The notes: a model not told the origin generated them from the letters alone. A DNA stretch of 53,408 bases from Desulfobulbaceae bacterium (GCA_018335795.1 JAGXRP010000022.1:1-53408), one strand, 5' to 3'; positions 36,101 through 45,076 are shown, counted from the first letter of the stretch. Translations and numbers: made by a program.

Positions 36101-36554
36101 TTTGGTCTTTTCGCCATCATCACCAACTGAAATCATTTCTGACATTCCGCTTTCTACTACACGGAGTTATATAAATGCTCGCGGAATTGATGTTGACCCT
36201 CACGATTACTCATTGTGGATTTGTGATGTAAACGGGAATATTTACAATATCGCTAATGATAAATCATTGACATCAGTTTCGGATAATTTCGAAAGAGATG
36301 AATTATACATTGTGCCAAATCCGGTAAATGAGCATTTTTCGTTGTCCTATTTGCCGAAGCAAAGTGGCACATATTCATTTGAATTGATTGATTTGACTGG
36401 TGTAATTCGAATGACTCAGAGTAAATATTTGCAAGGTAATGAAGCCACAGAAATATTATTCCGAATCTCAAAGTTGAGCAAAGGGCTATATTTCATCCGA
36501 ATCAATAGAGACAGAGTTCCGATTAGGCATGAAAAAGTAATGGTTATAAACTAA
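33141..36554 (+). CDS. Secreted Asp-box (sortilin/BNR-like) protein with T9SS sorting domain
   Basis: A 1137-residue protein from ATG 33141; an upstream in-frame TTG is less likely. A signal peptide (MIFKKTLLLLLTFCFAIPI) is followed by at least nine Asp-box repeats of the S/T-x-D-x-G-x-x-W form (KTHDNGVHW, RSSNGGKNW, LSEDMGKNW, KSTDRGNEW, MSSDAGISW, RTSDSGKEW, KTTDLGITW) up to about residue 640, forming beta-propeller(s) as in VPS10/sortilin and sialidase families. An Ig-like segment (SPAGGENLIG) and a second propeller-like part (LWVTDFGGNQVHKVN) follow. The end is a T9SS type A sorting domain (VPNPVNEHFSL, GLYFIRI). No catalytic residues are recognised. It overlaps the next gene tail-to-tail by 11 bases. 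Confidence 0.88.
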   Translation: MIFKKTLLLLLTFCFAIPIYGIELPHPKPLMRKLEFAKERESEGGELRERRIEAIKQSEKMRHELYGKSPELMSAQPEWKCIGPFNISGRIRSIVVHPTNPGQIYIGAAAGGVWKTHDNGVHWTPLFDFENSISFGSLALDPVDPEIIYAATGEMIIGGGISYLGSGVYRSSNGGKNWDLIGLADVGAFSKIYIHPQDRNLIIAGGAESKGGLYLSEDMGKNWNRLITGNVTDISLNPTNRNELFIAVNGDGVYHTSNLGENWTKKSSGITNIGGRISVQASASDFSIVYALVERSNSRAAIFKSTDRGNEWNMVHDGDHAFFRGQGFYNNYLAVHPTNPNIVLAGGIDLWRTANGGNSWQSVSDNTQSERMHVDNHHAAFSPINPNIVYNATDGGIYMSSDAGISWKDINANLAITQFYAISTDLMQPYRDYGGTQDNGTIGNRSDEWGKFISGDGFDLFLHPDNANILFGELYYGQIFKYKFNFSGKNDLNFLYDNIPAQDSGIWHSPFLLDKKFRRIFLGLHAIYISYDFGDTFFPISQRNTHQYTAIAFSELDAKILLAGNRIGQIFRTSDSGKEWQQVNAPPMPRRTVTEIKFSKKDRETAYATFSGYGKPHLFKTTDLGITWFDIDSNLPDVPINDIELHPSNENIIFIGTDIGVYASYDGGNVWFPYGHSLSRSPVVDLLIHDNTALFPQMKLRAGTHGRSIWEADIVELPQLATEITSPAGGENLIGTTNFRISWSGFRSPVDIFVRFGEDQEWTVLASGVYGNSILWTVPDIVALTARISISSSIDGTSRISNSFSIKKLEKGAILRTGNVSIASYGIVHDGGNSLWVTDFGGNQVHKVNLADFTITKSLTLPYSEFYTDITINESKDLLYLHRLNEESGNGGKIITIDTIGNFIREFVSPATSYPIGLAYSNGDLFVAERDVNRRIFRIDAQTAFVKNSFKNPFDNTFGPRGMTFYKGNLYQVSTLFVANALNRASALVFSPSSPTEIISDIPLSTTRSYINARGIDVDPHDYSLWICDVNGNIYNIANDKSLTSVSDNFERDELYIVPNPVNEHFSLSYLPKQSGTYSFELIDLTGVIRMTQSKYLQGNEATEILFRISKLSKGLYFIRINRDRVPIRHEKVMVIN

Positions 36555-37452
36555 ATTTGAGTCCTAAAGCTGCCGAAAATGAGCGTCTAAGCCCATCTGC
36601 GGCATAATCTCTTGCTAATATAGGCAATGCAGCGTCAAGGTGCAATGCTGCGTATTCGGTCAAATTATTAGTCAACCCGGCTCTTACGTTGATAGTTGTT
36701 AGATTTTGCTCTACAACTTCATATTTTTCACTATCGAGATTATAACGAATAACGTTCTTGTCGTCATTGCGGTGAATTAGCTGAATGCCTCCGTAAATGG
36801 ATGTTTCATCGAAATTTACAAATTTATCAACTGAAAACATGAAGTCTGCACCTCTCCTCAAACCCGAAGATTGGTTGTAGTGAAGAGCTTTTTCTTCATT
36901 CTCCCAATCCTCGTGTCGGAACTCGTTAGTAGTTTTATCTTTTGTATATTGGAAACCAACTCCGAATGTCCAAGTGCTTAGTCTCAAACTTGCACCTAAC
37001 AATAAATCACTTGTCCCTAAACCCGGTTGATAGACCATTGGCATTGAACGACCATATCTTTTGCCATTGGCTTCGCCGGAAGCAAATTTGACACCTGCGA
37101 TGAATTTAATAACTAAATCTTCACCCAAAGTCCCTGTAAAACCACCTGCGATTTTGATATCACCTAAGCCTGACAAACATCCGAGATTGCCGTTTGTATA
37201 AACATAAGGTATAATCACCGATACATCCATATTTTCAGACCTGTAATCGAAAGCGAGCAAAGTATTGAAGACTGCTGTGTTTTCGTCACCAACGCCAAAG
37301 TATTGTGAAAGTCCGACTATGTATTTTTCTTCGGCTGGCTGTAAGTCTTTGTCTGATAACATGCTGCAAACGCCGGCATCACTACAACCTTGAGATATTA
37401 AGTGTGCCGGAGCGAGTAAAGAAAATAAAACTACAATAAGAATTTTTGACAT
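36544..37452 (-). CDS. Outer-membrane beta-barrel protein (porin/transporter-like)
   Basis: A 302-residue protein with a signal peptide (MSKILIVVLFSLLAPAHLIS) and a body of alternating strands with hydrophobic and polar residues (VSVIIPYVYT; IKIAGGFTG; GASLRLSTWTFGVGFQYT; SIYGGIQLIHR), ending in AALGLKFSL, as expected of a small outer-membrane barrel. It resembles MetA-pathway phenol-degradation/transporter-like families, but the substrate is unknown. A cysteine-rich stretch (GCSDAGVCS) follows the signal peptide. It begins two bases after the gingipain-fold gene at 37455 on the same strand, so they are probably one unit. Confidence 0.7.
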   Translation of the reverse strand: MSKILIVVLFSLLAPAHLISQGCSDAGVCSMLSDKDLQPAEEKYIVGLSQYFGVGDENTAVFNTLLAFDYRSENMDVSVIIPYVYTNGNLGCLSGLGDIKIAGGFTGTLGEDLVIKFIAGVKFASGEANGKRYGRSMPMVYQPGLGTSDLLLGASLRLSTWTFGVGFQYTKDKTTNEFRHEDWENEEKALHYNQSSGLRRGADFMFSVDKFVNFDETSIYGGIQLIHRNDDKNVIRYNLDSEKYEVVEQNLTTINVRAGLTNNLTEYAALHLDAALPILARDYAADGLRRSFSAALGLKFSL

Positions 37453-37454
37453 TT

Positions 37455-39599
37455 TTACTTGATTACGTTGATTTTTTCAATATATACTTTGCCGCTTTTG
37501 ATGATTTTCACAAAGTAAATCCCTTGCTGAAGTGCTTGATTAGATTTATTTTTGATATCCCAGGATATTGAATGTGTGCCGGAACTCAATCTTTTGTCAA
37601 GCAAAGTGTTGATTAATGAGCCGAAAACATCTGTTACTTCAATTTTTACATCGCAAAGTTTTTCTGTAGTAAATTTGATATTCAAAACCTCGCTTACAGG
37701 ATTTGGATATATTTTCAAGTCCAAATTGTCGGCTATTTCATCATCGACAGAAGTGCTGACAAGAGTCACGGAAGTAACATTGTGCAAACTAAGCGCCCAA
37801 AATGAGCCGCTGTTGTTGGTGATAACTCGCGATGCACGCACTGAATAATAAACTTCGCCATTATAATTAAAATTATCGGTATAAGTCAAATCGGTCACGG
37901 GTGTCGTGTTTATTTTTTGATAAATGCCGTATTTGGAAGTTGAACGATAAATTTCGTACCTGATATTGTCGCTATTTTCGGGAGCATCCCAAGTGATTAC
38001 TTGTTTTTCATTTTCATCAACAATAACAGAAAGATTTTGCACTTTTGGCACTTCATTCGAATACATTGTCAAAGTTGGGTCGCCCATAAGTGCAGAATGA
38101 ATTTGTTTCATTCCGATGGCATAAATCACACCATTCGGATATTGACTTGTCCATACTATACTTGGTTTGTAAAGATTTTTATTGTTGTGCGATAATAAAG
38201 CCGAATAACCAATCGAATGATTAGTTCCCATGTGGTGATAATACCAATGTGGTCTGCCGGACCATGAGCAAGTCAATGCTGAAGGATTGGAAGCTAAAGG
38301 TGCTCGTAGCAAGTTATTTTTATAATCCCAATCGCCGAAATAGGAGCCGAAAAGCATAGTGTAAACAGAATTCACAGGAGTATTCGAAAATTGTGTGGAA
38401 TTTCCTACTCCTCCGGCGCTAATATAGCTCCCACCACCGCATCCATAAGCCCAAAGTGCTGAACTCGTGGATAGTGTGGTGAACCAATCCGAGGCACTAA
38501 CATTTTCGTAGCCCAATAGAGATGCAATATTACGCCATCCGCTTGAAGAAAACGAGGTTTCAATTCCGGGATTCGCCCCGAAATTGTCGTCAATTATGCC
38601 CTTCTTATCTAAAAGGAGTTGACCTGTTCTATATAAATGATTTTTGTTCAGATAGTTTCTCAAAAGTTCAGTTTCATTTGTTATTCCGGTCTCTTCATTG
38701 TGAAATAAAGGCATATCGTATAAGTCAACTCTGCCAACAGCCAATTCAGCCGGTATTGCTAATTCTGTAATATCAAATTTACCATCTCCCGGGACATTTT
38801 TATTAGCTTCTCGCTGTCCTTCTACAACAACGTTAACTGATTCATCGGTAAACCATTTATGGCCGGAAAGATAGCCGTAGTAAAAATCTGCGGGCCATGC
38901 TCCACGATGGTCTCCGTGGGCATCAGGGGCTAAATCCCCCGAATATGGAACAGCAATTCGACCCAAAAGATAAATAGTGTTAATAGCCGGATTTGCTGTA
39001 TAAGCCGCAAGAATTTGATTTTTAGTAGCTACTACTGCATCACCATTGAATGCTTCTGTCCGAGCTACCGTAATCATCTCCACGCCCCAGCCTTCACCTC
39101 GCAAATCTTCTTTAAGTCGCTGAATTTCAATTTCCAATGGAGTCGCCATAGTTTCATCCACTACAAGCAACACTGTTCCATGGTCATGTTTTGCAGTAAT
39201 ATTGATTCCGGCACAGGCATAACCGAAGCCCATCATTTGACCTACTTGACTGTTATCATTGGACCCAATTGAAACAAGGAAGAGCATTCGAACCTCATAT
39301 TCGTATTCCACACCAATTTGAACAGCATTATCTGTATATTCCGTTATATTGCTATCAAGAGTAGCAATTGGAGTTGCACTCCAAAAAATATCTTTCACTA
39401 ATTTTTTATATACAAAATAGCCCTTTGCCAATTCGTTATGTTTCCATTTCAATGTGATTGATGGCGTCTGTTCATCAATTTCTACATTAATCAAAACTGC
39501 AAAATCGCTCGAACGTAAAAAGCGAGGGTCGGGTTGTGCGTAGGAATATGCAGATGCTAACAAAGAAGCAATAAAAATAAAAAGTAAAGCTCTTTTCAT
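37455..39599 (-). CDS. T9SS-secreted gingipain-fold (C25-like) protein, dyad-less
   Basis: A 714-residue protein from ATG 39599. Signal peptide (MKRALLFIFIASLLASAYSY), an N-terminal Fn3-like segment, then a caspase/gingipain-like region: VLLVVDET, LLGRIAVPYSG, GAWPADFYYG, ELAVGRVDLYDMP, WAYGCGGGS, LFGSYFGDWDYKNN, MGDPTLTMY. The GDPTL ending and VGRV motif are characteristic of the C25 family. Gingipains have GHG and AC(V)NG for their catalytic His and Cys; here the matching places read GCG and FGSYFG. A second Fn3-like unit and a T9SS sorting domain (IYPNPVSEVLNI, GIYFVKI) close the protein. It is a paralogue of 39668-41674. Confidence 0.75.
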   Translation of the reverse strand: MKRALLFIFIASLLASAYSYAQPDPRFLRSSDFAVLINVEIDEQTPSITLKWKHNELAKGYFVYKKLVKDIFWSATPIATLDSNITEYTDNAVQIGVEYEYEVRMLFLVSIGSNDNSQVGQMMGFGYACAGINITAKHDHGTVLLVVDETMATPLEIEIQRLKEDLRGEGWGVEMITVARTEAFNGDAVVATKNQILAAYTANPAINTIYLLGRIAVPYSGDLAPDAHGDHRGAWPADFYYGYLSGHKWFTDESVNVVVEGQREANKNVPGDGKFDITELAIPAELAVGRVDLYDMPLFHNEETGITNETELLRNYLNKNHLYRTGQLLLDKKGIIDDNFGANPGIETSFSSSGWRNIASLLGYENVSASDWFTTLSTSSALWAYGCGGGSYISAGGVGNSTQFSNTPVNSVYTMLFGSYFGDWDYKNNLLRAPLASNPSALTCSWSGRPHWYYHHMGTNHSIGYSALLSHNNKNLYKPSIVWTSQYPNGVIYAIGMKQIHSALMGDPTLTMYSNEVPKVQNLSVIVDENEKQVITWDAPENSDNIRYEIYRSTSKYGIYQKINTTPVTDLTYTDNFNYNGEVYYSVRASRVITNNSGSFWALSLHNVTSVTLVSTSVDDEIADNLDLKIYPNPVSEVLNIKFTTEKLCDVKIEVTDVFGSLINTLLDKRLSSGTHSISWDIKNKSNQALQQGIYFVKIIKSGKVYIEKINVIK

Positions 39600-39667
39600 G
39601 TCTTTTTCCAAAAATGTATTTCAAACAATGCTTAAATTAAGAAAAAATCCTTAAATCTGAAAATGAA

Positions 39668-41674
39668 TTAATCAAATACCATGAATTTTATTTGTCGGAC
39701 AACACCATTGATGTTAATTTCAAAGAAATAAACTCCGGAAGATAATGAATTTCCTTCCGCATCTGTCAAAATGATATTTTCCTCAGTAACGAATTCCGAA
39801 ATATTTATTGATTGTTTATTCAATATTTTGCTTGATAAATCTAACAATTTTATTTCAGCTACACCGCTCAAATCCGTTACTATGACTAAATTCGCATTTT
39901 CTGATGCCGGATTGGGATATAGCAATGTGTTTAATACTTTGTCTCGTGTCAAATCTAATCGCAAAGTGCCTTCTTCGGATATTACTCCTTGGCTGAGATT
40001 GAGATATGTTCCGGAATGAAGTCGTTCCTCTTTGATAGCCCTGACCTTATAGAAATTCAAAATATGTTTAGCAGCAACATCGGTAAAAGAAGTTGTAGTC
40101 ACAATTTCTTCCGAAATTCGCTGATATTGACCGTATTTTTCGCCGGATGAATAAACATAATAGCCGACAATATTGCTATCAGGGCTTTCATCCCATGACA
40201 AATGAATTTGCGAGTCGCTTGTGATAGCCAAATTTGATGGCGATTGGACAAAACTTGTTTTTAAAGTTGGGTCGCCGATAAGAGCGATATGATTCATACG
40301 CCTTGCATACGGGCTTGAAGCAAGATAATTATTTGGTCGGGAATTTTGCGATAGCAATGTAGAGTAAGCAATAGATTCGCCAAAAGCTGTATGGTGGAAG
40401 AACCAATGCGGTCGCCCCGACCAAACACAAATCAAACCACCGGGTTCCGCAGCTAATGCAGCTCTCATTAAATTATTTTCCGAATCCCAATCCCCAAAAT
40501 ATGAACCGAATAACTGTGTGAATGCTACTCGCATGGGTTTACTCGCAAAATCTTCCGCATATGCAATCCTTTCAGCACGTACAAAAGAGCCGGGACCGCA
40601 ACCGTAACCCCATATATAATCAAAATCCGATACCATATCGCGTAAATCCTCATCGTCAATATCTCTCCAATCAGTCATCGCTGAAAAACTCATCCAAGCC
40701 GATGCAGGGAAGCCCTCCTTGAAATTTGGTCCGAATGCATCGGATATAATAAATTTGTTGGGGTATCGGTCGATTCCATTCCTAAATCTATGATTTTTGT
40801 CCAAATATTGCTCCAATAATTCAATTTCACTCTTATCAAAAACGGGCAAATTGAACATATCTACTCTACCGACGGTAATTTCAATATCGGATGGAATAAA
40901 ATTTTGGTCAAATTTCCCGTCATTTGGGCGATTTCGGATTCTTTCGTCATCGGCTTTCAAGTTATTCAATGTATCTGTCCAAATTCCATCAACGTCGCCA
41001 TAAAATACATCCGAAGCCCATGCACCGTCATGGTCGGGCGTATGCCCATCAACGGCAAAACTTCCGGAATAAGGCACCGCAATTCTTCCAAAAAGCAATA
41101 CAGCAGTGATATTTTCCTTGTTATAATATTTGATTATTTTCTCTTTTGTTTGCATTACTTTGGCACTGTCAAATGTCTCAGCTCTCGGAGCAGTATCTCG
41201 GAAAACTCGCCATCCGTCAACAAACATATCTTTTGACAATCTTTCAATTTTATCGTCCAATTCAAAATTTATGCTTTCATCAACCAAAATCAAAACTTTG
41301 CCTCGATTTTCGATTGCAGGTACATTAATTCCAATGTTCATATAGCCATTCGCCAAATAATCAATCATGTCTTTTTCGATTAGAAATTCATACCATCGTC
41401 CACGTTCAAAGTCCGTAAAAACATACTGGGAATCGAAACGACTAAGAGATTTGATTGGCTCGCCAAATAGAGAATCTTCTTTGAATTTCATATAAACATT
41501 GTAGGTGTAGGCGTTGGTGTCAGGCTCCCATGTGAATATTGCATCTAATTTTCCAGCCGTAGAATCAATTGTAGGTGTAAGCAAAAGAGCATATCCTCTG
41601 CTCAATTCAGGAATTTGTGCATTGCAGATTATTACGGAGACTACAAATATTAATAAAATTAAAAAGTATTTCAT
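39668..41674 (-). CDS. T9SS-secreted gingipain-fold (C25-like) protein, dyad-less, paralogue
   Basis: A 668-residue protein with signal peptide MKYFLILLIFVVSVIICNA. It has the same order of parts as its downstream neighbour: an Fn3-like N-terminus, VLILVDES, LLFGRIAVPYSG, GAWASDVFYG, ITVGRVDMFNLP, WGYGCGPGS, LFGSYFGDWDSENN, SGRPHWFFHH, IGDPTLKTS, Fn3-like unit, and a T9SS sorting domain (LYPNPASENANL, GVYFFEI). The pattern GCGxGS replaces the expected GHG, as in the paralogue. Conserved histidines (PHWFFHH) are an alternative candidate site. It is likely released or displayed at the surface; a protease activity is unproven. About 68 bases separate it from the downstream paralogue at 39599. 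Confidence 0.75.
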   Translation of the reverse strand: MKYFLILLIFVVSVIICNAQIPELSRGYALLLTPTIDSTAGKLDAIFTWEPDTNAYTYNVYMKFKEDSLFGEPIKSLSRFDSQYVFTDFERGRWYEFLIEKDMIDYLANGYMNIGINVPAIENRGKVLILVDESINFELDDKIERLSKDMFVDGWRVFRDTAPRAETFDSAKVMQTKEKIIKYYNKENITAVLLFGRIAVPYSGSFAVDGHTPDHDGAWASDVFYGDVDGIWTDTLNNLKADDERIRNRPNDGKFDQNFIPSDIEITVGRVDMFNLPVFDKSEIELLEQYLDKNHRFRNGIDRYPNKFIISDAFGPNFKEGFPASAWMSFSAMTDWRDIDDEDLRDMVSDFDYIWGYGCGPGSFVRAERIAYAEDFASKPMRVAFTQLFGSYFGDWDSENNLMRAALAAEPGGLICVWSGRPHWFFHHTAFGESIAYSTLLSQNSRPNNYLASSPYARRMNHIALIGDPTLKTSFVQSPSNLAITSDSQIHLSWDESPDSNIVGYYVYSSGEKYGQYQRISEEIVTTTSFTDVAAKHILNFYKVRAIKEERLHSGTYLNLSQGVISEEGTLRLDLTRDKVLNTLLYPNPASENANLVIVTDLSGVAEIKLLDLSSKILNKQSINISEFVTEENIILTDAEGNSLSSGVYFFEININGVVRQIKFMVFD

Positions 41675-41793
41675 TTTAGTTCTCTCAAATATCAGTTAAA
41701 CACAAACGACATAATAAAGTTGCATGTGACAAGCAAAATAGTTAGAAAAAAAATGATTATTTTGCATGTTTGTTTCAAATACAATTTACAAAT

Positions 41794-42573
41794 ATGTTAA
41801 ATTTTCCGGCATTTATAGGACGAAAAGTAATAAATTTCACTGCAGAAGTCGGTAGAATCATAATTCTGCTGATGTCGGTTTTGAGATATTTCCCCCGAGC
41901 AATCAAAGACCGGAAATTAGTGCTCGAACAAATGGCTATCGTCGGCTCGGATTCATTGCCGCTCGTTGTATTGATTGGTTCCTTTACAGGCGCAATCGCA
42001 GCACTTCAGGCAACGAATTTGTTCGACAAATTCAATTTGGTCAATATCGCAAAGCCTTTCATCGGCTCATCAATCGCCACTGTTGTTTTTACCGAGCTTA
42101 CGCCCGTGCTTACTGCATTAGTCATTGCAGGGCGAGTTGGTGCTTCGATGGCAGCCCAGCTCGGCACAATGAACGTTACCGAGCAAATTGATGCACTCGA
42201 GATGATGGGCATTGACAAAAATCGTTATCTTGCTATGCCACGTGCAATTGCTACTTTATTTATGATGCCTGTGCTTGCCGTATTTTCAAACGTCGTCGCT
42301 TTGGTTGGTGGTTTCTTGCTTACTTACATCAAGTTTGAATTTGAAGCAGCAACATTTTTTGATTCAGTCCAACGTTTTTTCCAAGCAAGCGAAGTGATTA
42401 TGGGATTGACAAAGTCCTTCGTTTTTGGTGGTGTAACTGCTTTGATAGGTGTGCATGTTGGATTTGCTACTACAGGTGGTGCCGAAGGAGTCGGGAACAG
42501 TACTGTTAGGGCATTCACTTTGTCTGCCGCCGCAATATTGATAATTGATGCATTATTTGGTTATATTTGGTAG
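41794..42573 (+). CDS. mlaE: ABC transporter permease, MlaE/YrbE family
   Basis: A 259-residue membrane protein. It starts at ATG 41794, as an upstream TTG is less plausible. The MlaE family shows the sequence LPLVVLIGSFTGAIAALQ (about 57-74), the signature ELTPVLTALVIAGRVGASMAAQLGTM (about 101-126, with E...GR), then DRYLAMPR-type text and helices to the end. It is part of a system that moves phospholipids between membranes. The matching ATPase and MlaD-type partners are not in this window. The gene is divergent from the gingipain-like genes and followed by a binding protein after 18 bases. Confidence 0.88.
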   Translation: MLNFPAFIGRKVINFTAEVGRIIILLMSVLRYFPRAIKDRKLVLEQMAIVGSDSLPLVVLIGSFTGAIAALQATNLFDKFNLVNIAKPFIGSSIATVVFTELTPVLTALVIAGRVGASMAAQLGTMNVTEQIDALEMMGIDKNRYLAMPRAIATLFMMPVLAVFSNVVALVGGFLLTYIKFEFEAATFFDSVQRFFQASEVIMGLTKSFVFGGVTALIGVHVGFATTGGAEGVGNSTVRAFTLSAAAILIIDALFGYIW

Positions 42574-42591
42574 ATTATTAATGTAAATCCT

Positions 42592-43641
42592 ATGAAAAAA
42601 ATATATATTATATCATTGTTTGTAGTATCGTTTATTGTACTTTCATGCGGCAAAGAAGAGGCTTTGGCTCCCCAGCAGAAGATAATAATTGCCGCAATCT
42701 TGGATACTACCGGACATTACAGCCAATTCGGCAAGGAAGTTATTCGCGGAATGGAACTATACACACGCAAGTATGCGACTTCATACGAATTGAGGTTCTA
42801 TGACAGTAAAGCTGACGCAAATATCGCCCTTGCAGAATTCATTAAGTTCGCCCCAAACTCATATAGTCGAGGTGTTATCACACTCACAAGTTGGGTCTCT
42901 AATGCAATTGCAGAAGTTGCCAAAAGCAACCGACTTGTCCAATTCGCTGTCGGGAGTGCTGTTTATAATTATTCAAGTCTGAAAAATTGTGTCCGATTTA
43001 CATCAGACTTAAATGACGAAATCAAGTATCTTTCCAATTATTTGAATGATTATAATCGAATAGCAATTATGCACTTCGATAATGATTATGGAGATGGTTG
43101 GAACAATTCGCTGAAAAGCGGATTGGGAGGCAAAGTCATTGGCTCGTTTTCTTACCCTGATACCATGACTCAATTTACAGCGATTTTGGAAAAAGTGAAA
43201 GCACTCAATCCTGACAGACTTGTGTTAATCAGCACTCGCGAGGCTGTTCAGATCGTCCGACAAGCCAAGGCAATCGGGCTGAATGTTCAGATGATTGGCA
43301 CACGTCCAATACTGACTGACCAATTACTCGCAACAAGCGAAGCGAATGGCTTAATATTCAGCTACCCCGATTTGAACGAGCAATCTCCTGCATATCAAGA
43401 TTATGTCTCAAGATACGGCAAGAAACCATCTTCATTTGTTGCGGAAGGCTATGATTTATGCTTCGGACTTGACAATGCTATCAAAGCAAATGGTACCGCA
43501 TCTGCAAACATTTGGGACTGGTTCTCAAACAACGGTTACAATGGCATGTTGGGGCTAATCAAATTCGATTCGTTCGCTCAAGCATCTTATACTTATAATT
43601 TGAATGTCATCAAAGATGGTGATTATATATTATTCCCTTGA
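42592..43641 (+). CDS. Periplasmic binding lipoprotein (Leu/Ile/Val-type, Peripla_BP_6)
   Basis: A 349-residue lipoprotein with signal peptide and lipobox VLSC (cysteine at residue 19). The mature part is a type I periplasmic-binding fold: IIAAILDTTGHYSQFGKEVIRGMELYT (about 32-58), AIMHFDNDYGDGW (about 162-174), SRYGKKPSSFVAEGYD (about 278-293), which match branched-chain amino-acid binding proteins. It follows mlaE closely but belongs to a different transporter class, so the pairing may be only positional. The ligand is unknown. Confidence 0.8.
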   Translation: MKKIYIISLFVVSFIVLSCGKEEALAPQQKIIIAAILDTTGHYSQFGKEVIRGMELYTRKYATSYELRFYDSKADANIALAEFIKFAPNSYSRGVITLTSWVSNAIAEVAKSNRLVQFAVGSAVYNYSSLKNCVRFTSDLNDEIKYLSNYLNDYNRIAIMHFDNDYGDGWNNSLKSGLGGKVIGSFSYPDTMTQFTAILEKVKALNPDRLVLISTREAVQIVRQAKAIGLNVQMIGTRPILTDQLLATSEANGLIFSYPDLNEQSPAYQDYVSRYGKKPSSFVAEGYDLCFGLDNAIKANGTASANIWDWFSNNGYNGMLGLIKFDSFAQASYTYNLNVIKDGDYILFP

Positions 43642-43650
43642 TTTAATAAA

Positions 43651-44346
43651 ATGACAGAAATAAAATTCTCAAAATATCCGTTCGGAACAAAAATCCGACA
43701 TCATGTATCAACAAATAATTATCTTCCGATTGAAGAATTGAAATTCATCCCCGAATCTTATCCGGAGGCATTGAAAACAATTGATTGGACTTCATTATTT
43801 GCCAACGGCAATGCCCCAAAATACTTGGATATTGGTTGCGGACGTGGGAAATTCCTGATTTTGCGCTCTTTCGAATTAAGTAATGACAATATTCTTGGTC
43901 TTGAAATTCGCCCTGAGCCTGTCAATTGGATAAATGATGTTGTTGAAGGCGAATCCATCGGAAATTGCAGAGCTTTGCATTATAGTGTTGCCAATAATAT
44001 GCCTTTCGTCGAAAGCAATTCCGTAAACGAAATTTACTATCTATTTCCCGACCCTTGGAACAAAAGGAAGCATTACAAAAAGCGTGCTTTTACTGCTAAA
44101 TTTGTTAGCGAATGTCATAGAGTCTTGGCTGATGACGGAAAGTTATTCCTCGCTACTGACGTGCCAGAAGTCCATACATACCAGATTAATTTGCTTTCCA
44201 AAACAGGACTCTTTGACGTGAAAATACTCAATTCACGCGATGAATGGCAATTACCCGTTACAAATAAAGAGAGATTTTGTATCAGAAAGAATATAGATGT
44301 TTACCGAACTATTTGCACGAAAGTTAAGCCATCCGTTGGCGGTTAA
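43651..44346 (+). CDS. trmB: tRNA (guanine-N7-)-methyltransferase
   Basis: A 231-residue SAM-dependent methyltransferase. LDIGCGRGKFLILRS (about 58-72) is the SAM-binding motif, LGLEIRP follows, and LFPDPWNKRKHYKKR (about 131-145) is the hallmark of TrmB. It makes m7G46 in tRNA (EC 2.1.1.33). It starts nine bases after the binding protein gene. It overlaps the convergent rlmB by 23 bases. Confidence 0.93.
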   Translation: MTEIKFSKYPFGTKIRHHVSTNNYLPIEELKFIPESYPEALKTIDWTSLFANGNAPKYLDIGCGRGKFLILRSFELSNDNILGLEIRPEPVNWINDVVEGESIGNCRALHYSVANNMPFVESNSVNEIYYLFPDPWNKRKHYKKRAFTAKFVSECHRVLADDGKLFLATDVPEVHTYQINLLSKTGLFDVKILNSRDEWQLPVTNKERFCIRKNIDVYRTICTKVKPSVGG

Positions 44347-45076
44347 TCTCGAAAAGTACAATTCCGGCGGAAACTGATGCATTGAGTGAATTGATTCTAC
44401 CGGACATAGGAATGCTGATGATTTCGTCGCATTTTTTGCGAACATTTTCCTTCATACCCGAGCCTTCGCTCCCGATAATTATAACAATCGGGCGGTCGTA
44501 AATATTATCGCTGTAAAGTCTTGTGGATTGCATATCTGCACCGTAAATCCAAAATCCTTTGTTTTTGAGCGTTTCGATTGCATTCACTAAATTTGTCACT
44601 TTGCAAATATCCAAATGCTCAAGTGCTCCGGCTGAGGCTTTGACTGCAACGGGCGTGATAGGCGCAGAATTGCGAATCGGCATAACTAATCCGGTGACTC
44701 CGGCACATTCAGCTGAACGAGCTATTGCTCCTAAGTTGTGGGGGTCGGTAATGCCATCTAAAATAAGAAGCACGGGCTTGTTGTTTCTTGCAAAGGCATT
44801 ATCAGTGAGTTCGCCCAAATCAACGGTCTTTGCCATTGTTTTCAATGCTATGACACCTTGCGATTTGGCATCTCGCGGCAAAACACTGTCCTCAAGATTC
44901 TTGAATTTCATTTTATCAAAAGTAATTACCGGGACTTTGTTCGATTTTGCTAATTTGAAGATTGGATTTGTACCGTGCAATCCATACAAAATATAAATCT
45001 TTTCGATTTCACTTCCCGAACTCAATGCTTCTGTAACTGCATTCCTACCGTAAATATAATATGCTTGTTCACTCAT
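44324..45076 (-). CDS. rlmB: 23S rRNA (guanosine-2'-O-)-methyltransferase, RlmB family
   Basis: A 250-residue SpoU/TrmH-family enzyme with the substrate-binding N-terminal domain (YYIYGRNAVTEALSSG) and the trefoil-knot catalytic domain: DGITDPHNLGAIARSAE (about 107-123), IGSEGSGMKE and SLNASVSAGIVLFE. It methylates the ribose of a 23S rRNA guanosine in the family prototype. Its 3' end overlaps trmB by 23 bases tail-to-tail. Confidence 0.9.
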   Translation of the reverse strand: MSEQAYYIYGRNAVTEALSSGSEIEKIYILYGLHGTNPIFKLAKSNKVPVITFDKMKFKNLEDSVLPRDAKSQGVIALKTMAKTVDLGELTDNAFARNNKPVLLILDGITDPHNLGAIARSAECAGVTGLVMPIRNSAPITPVAVKASAGALEHLDICKVTNLVNAIETLKNKGFWIYGADMQSTRLYSDNIYDRPIVIIIGSEGSGMKENVRKKCDEIISIPMSGRINSLNASVSAGIVLFEINRQRMA

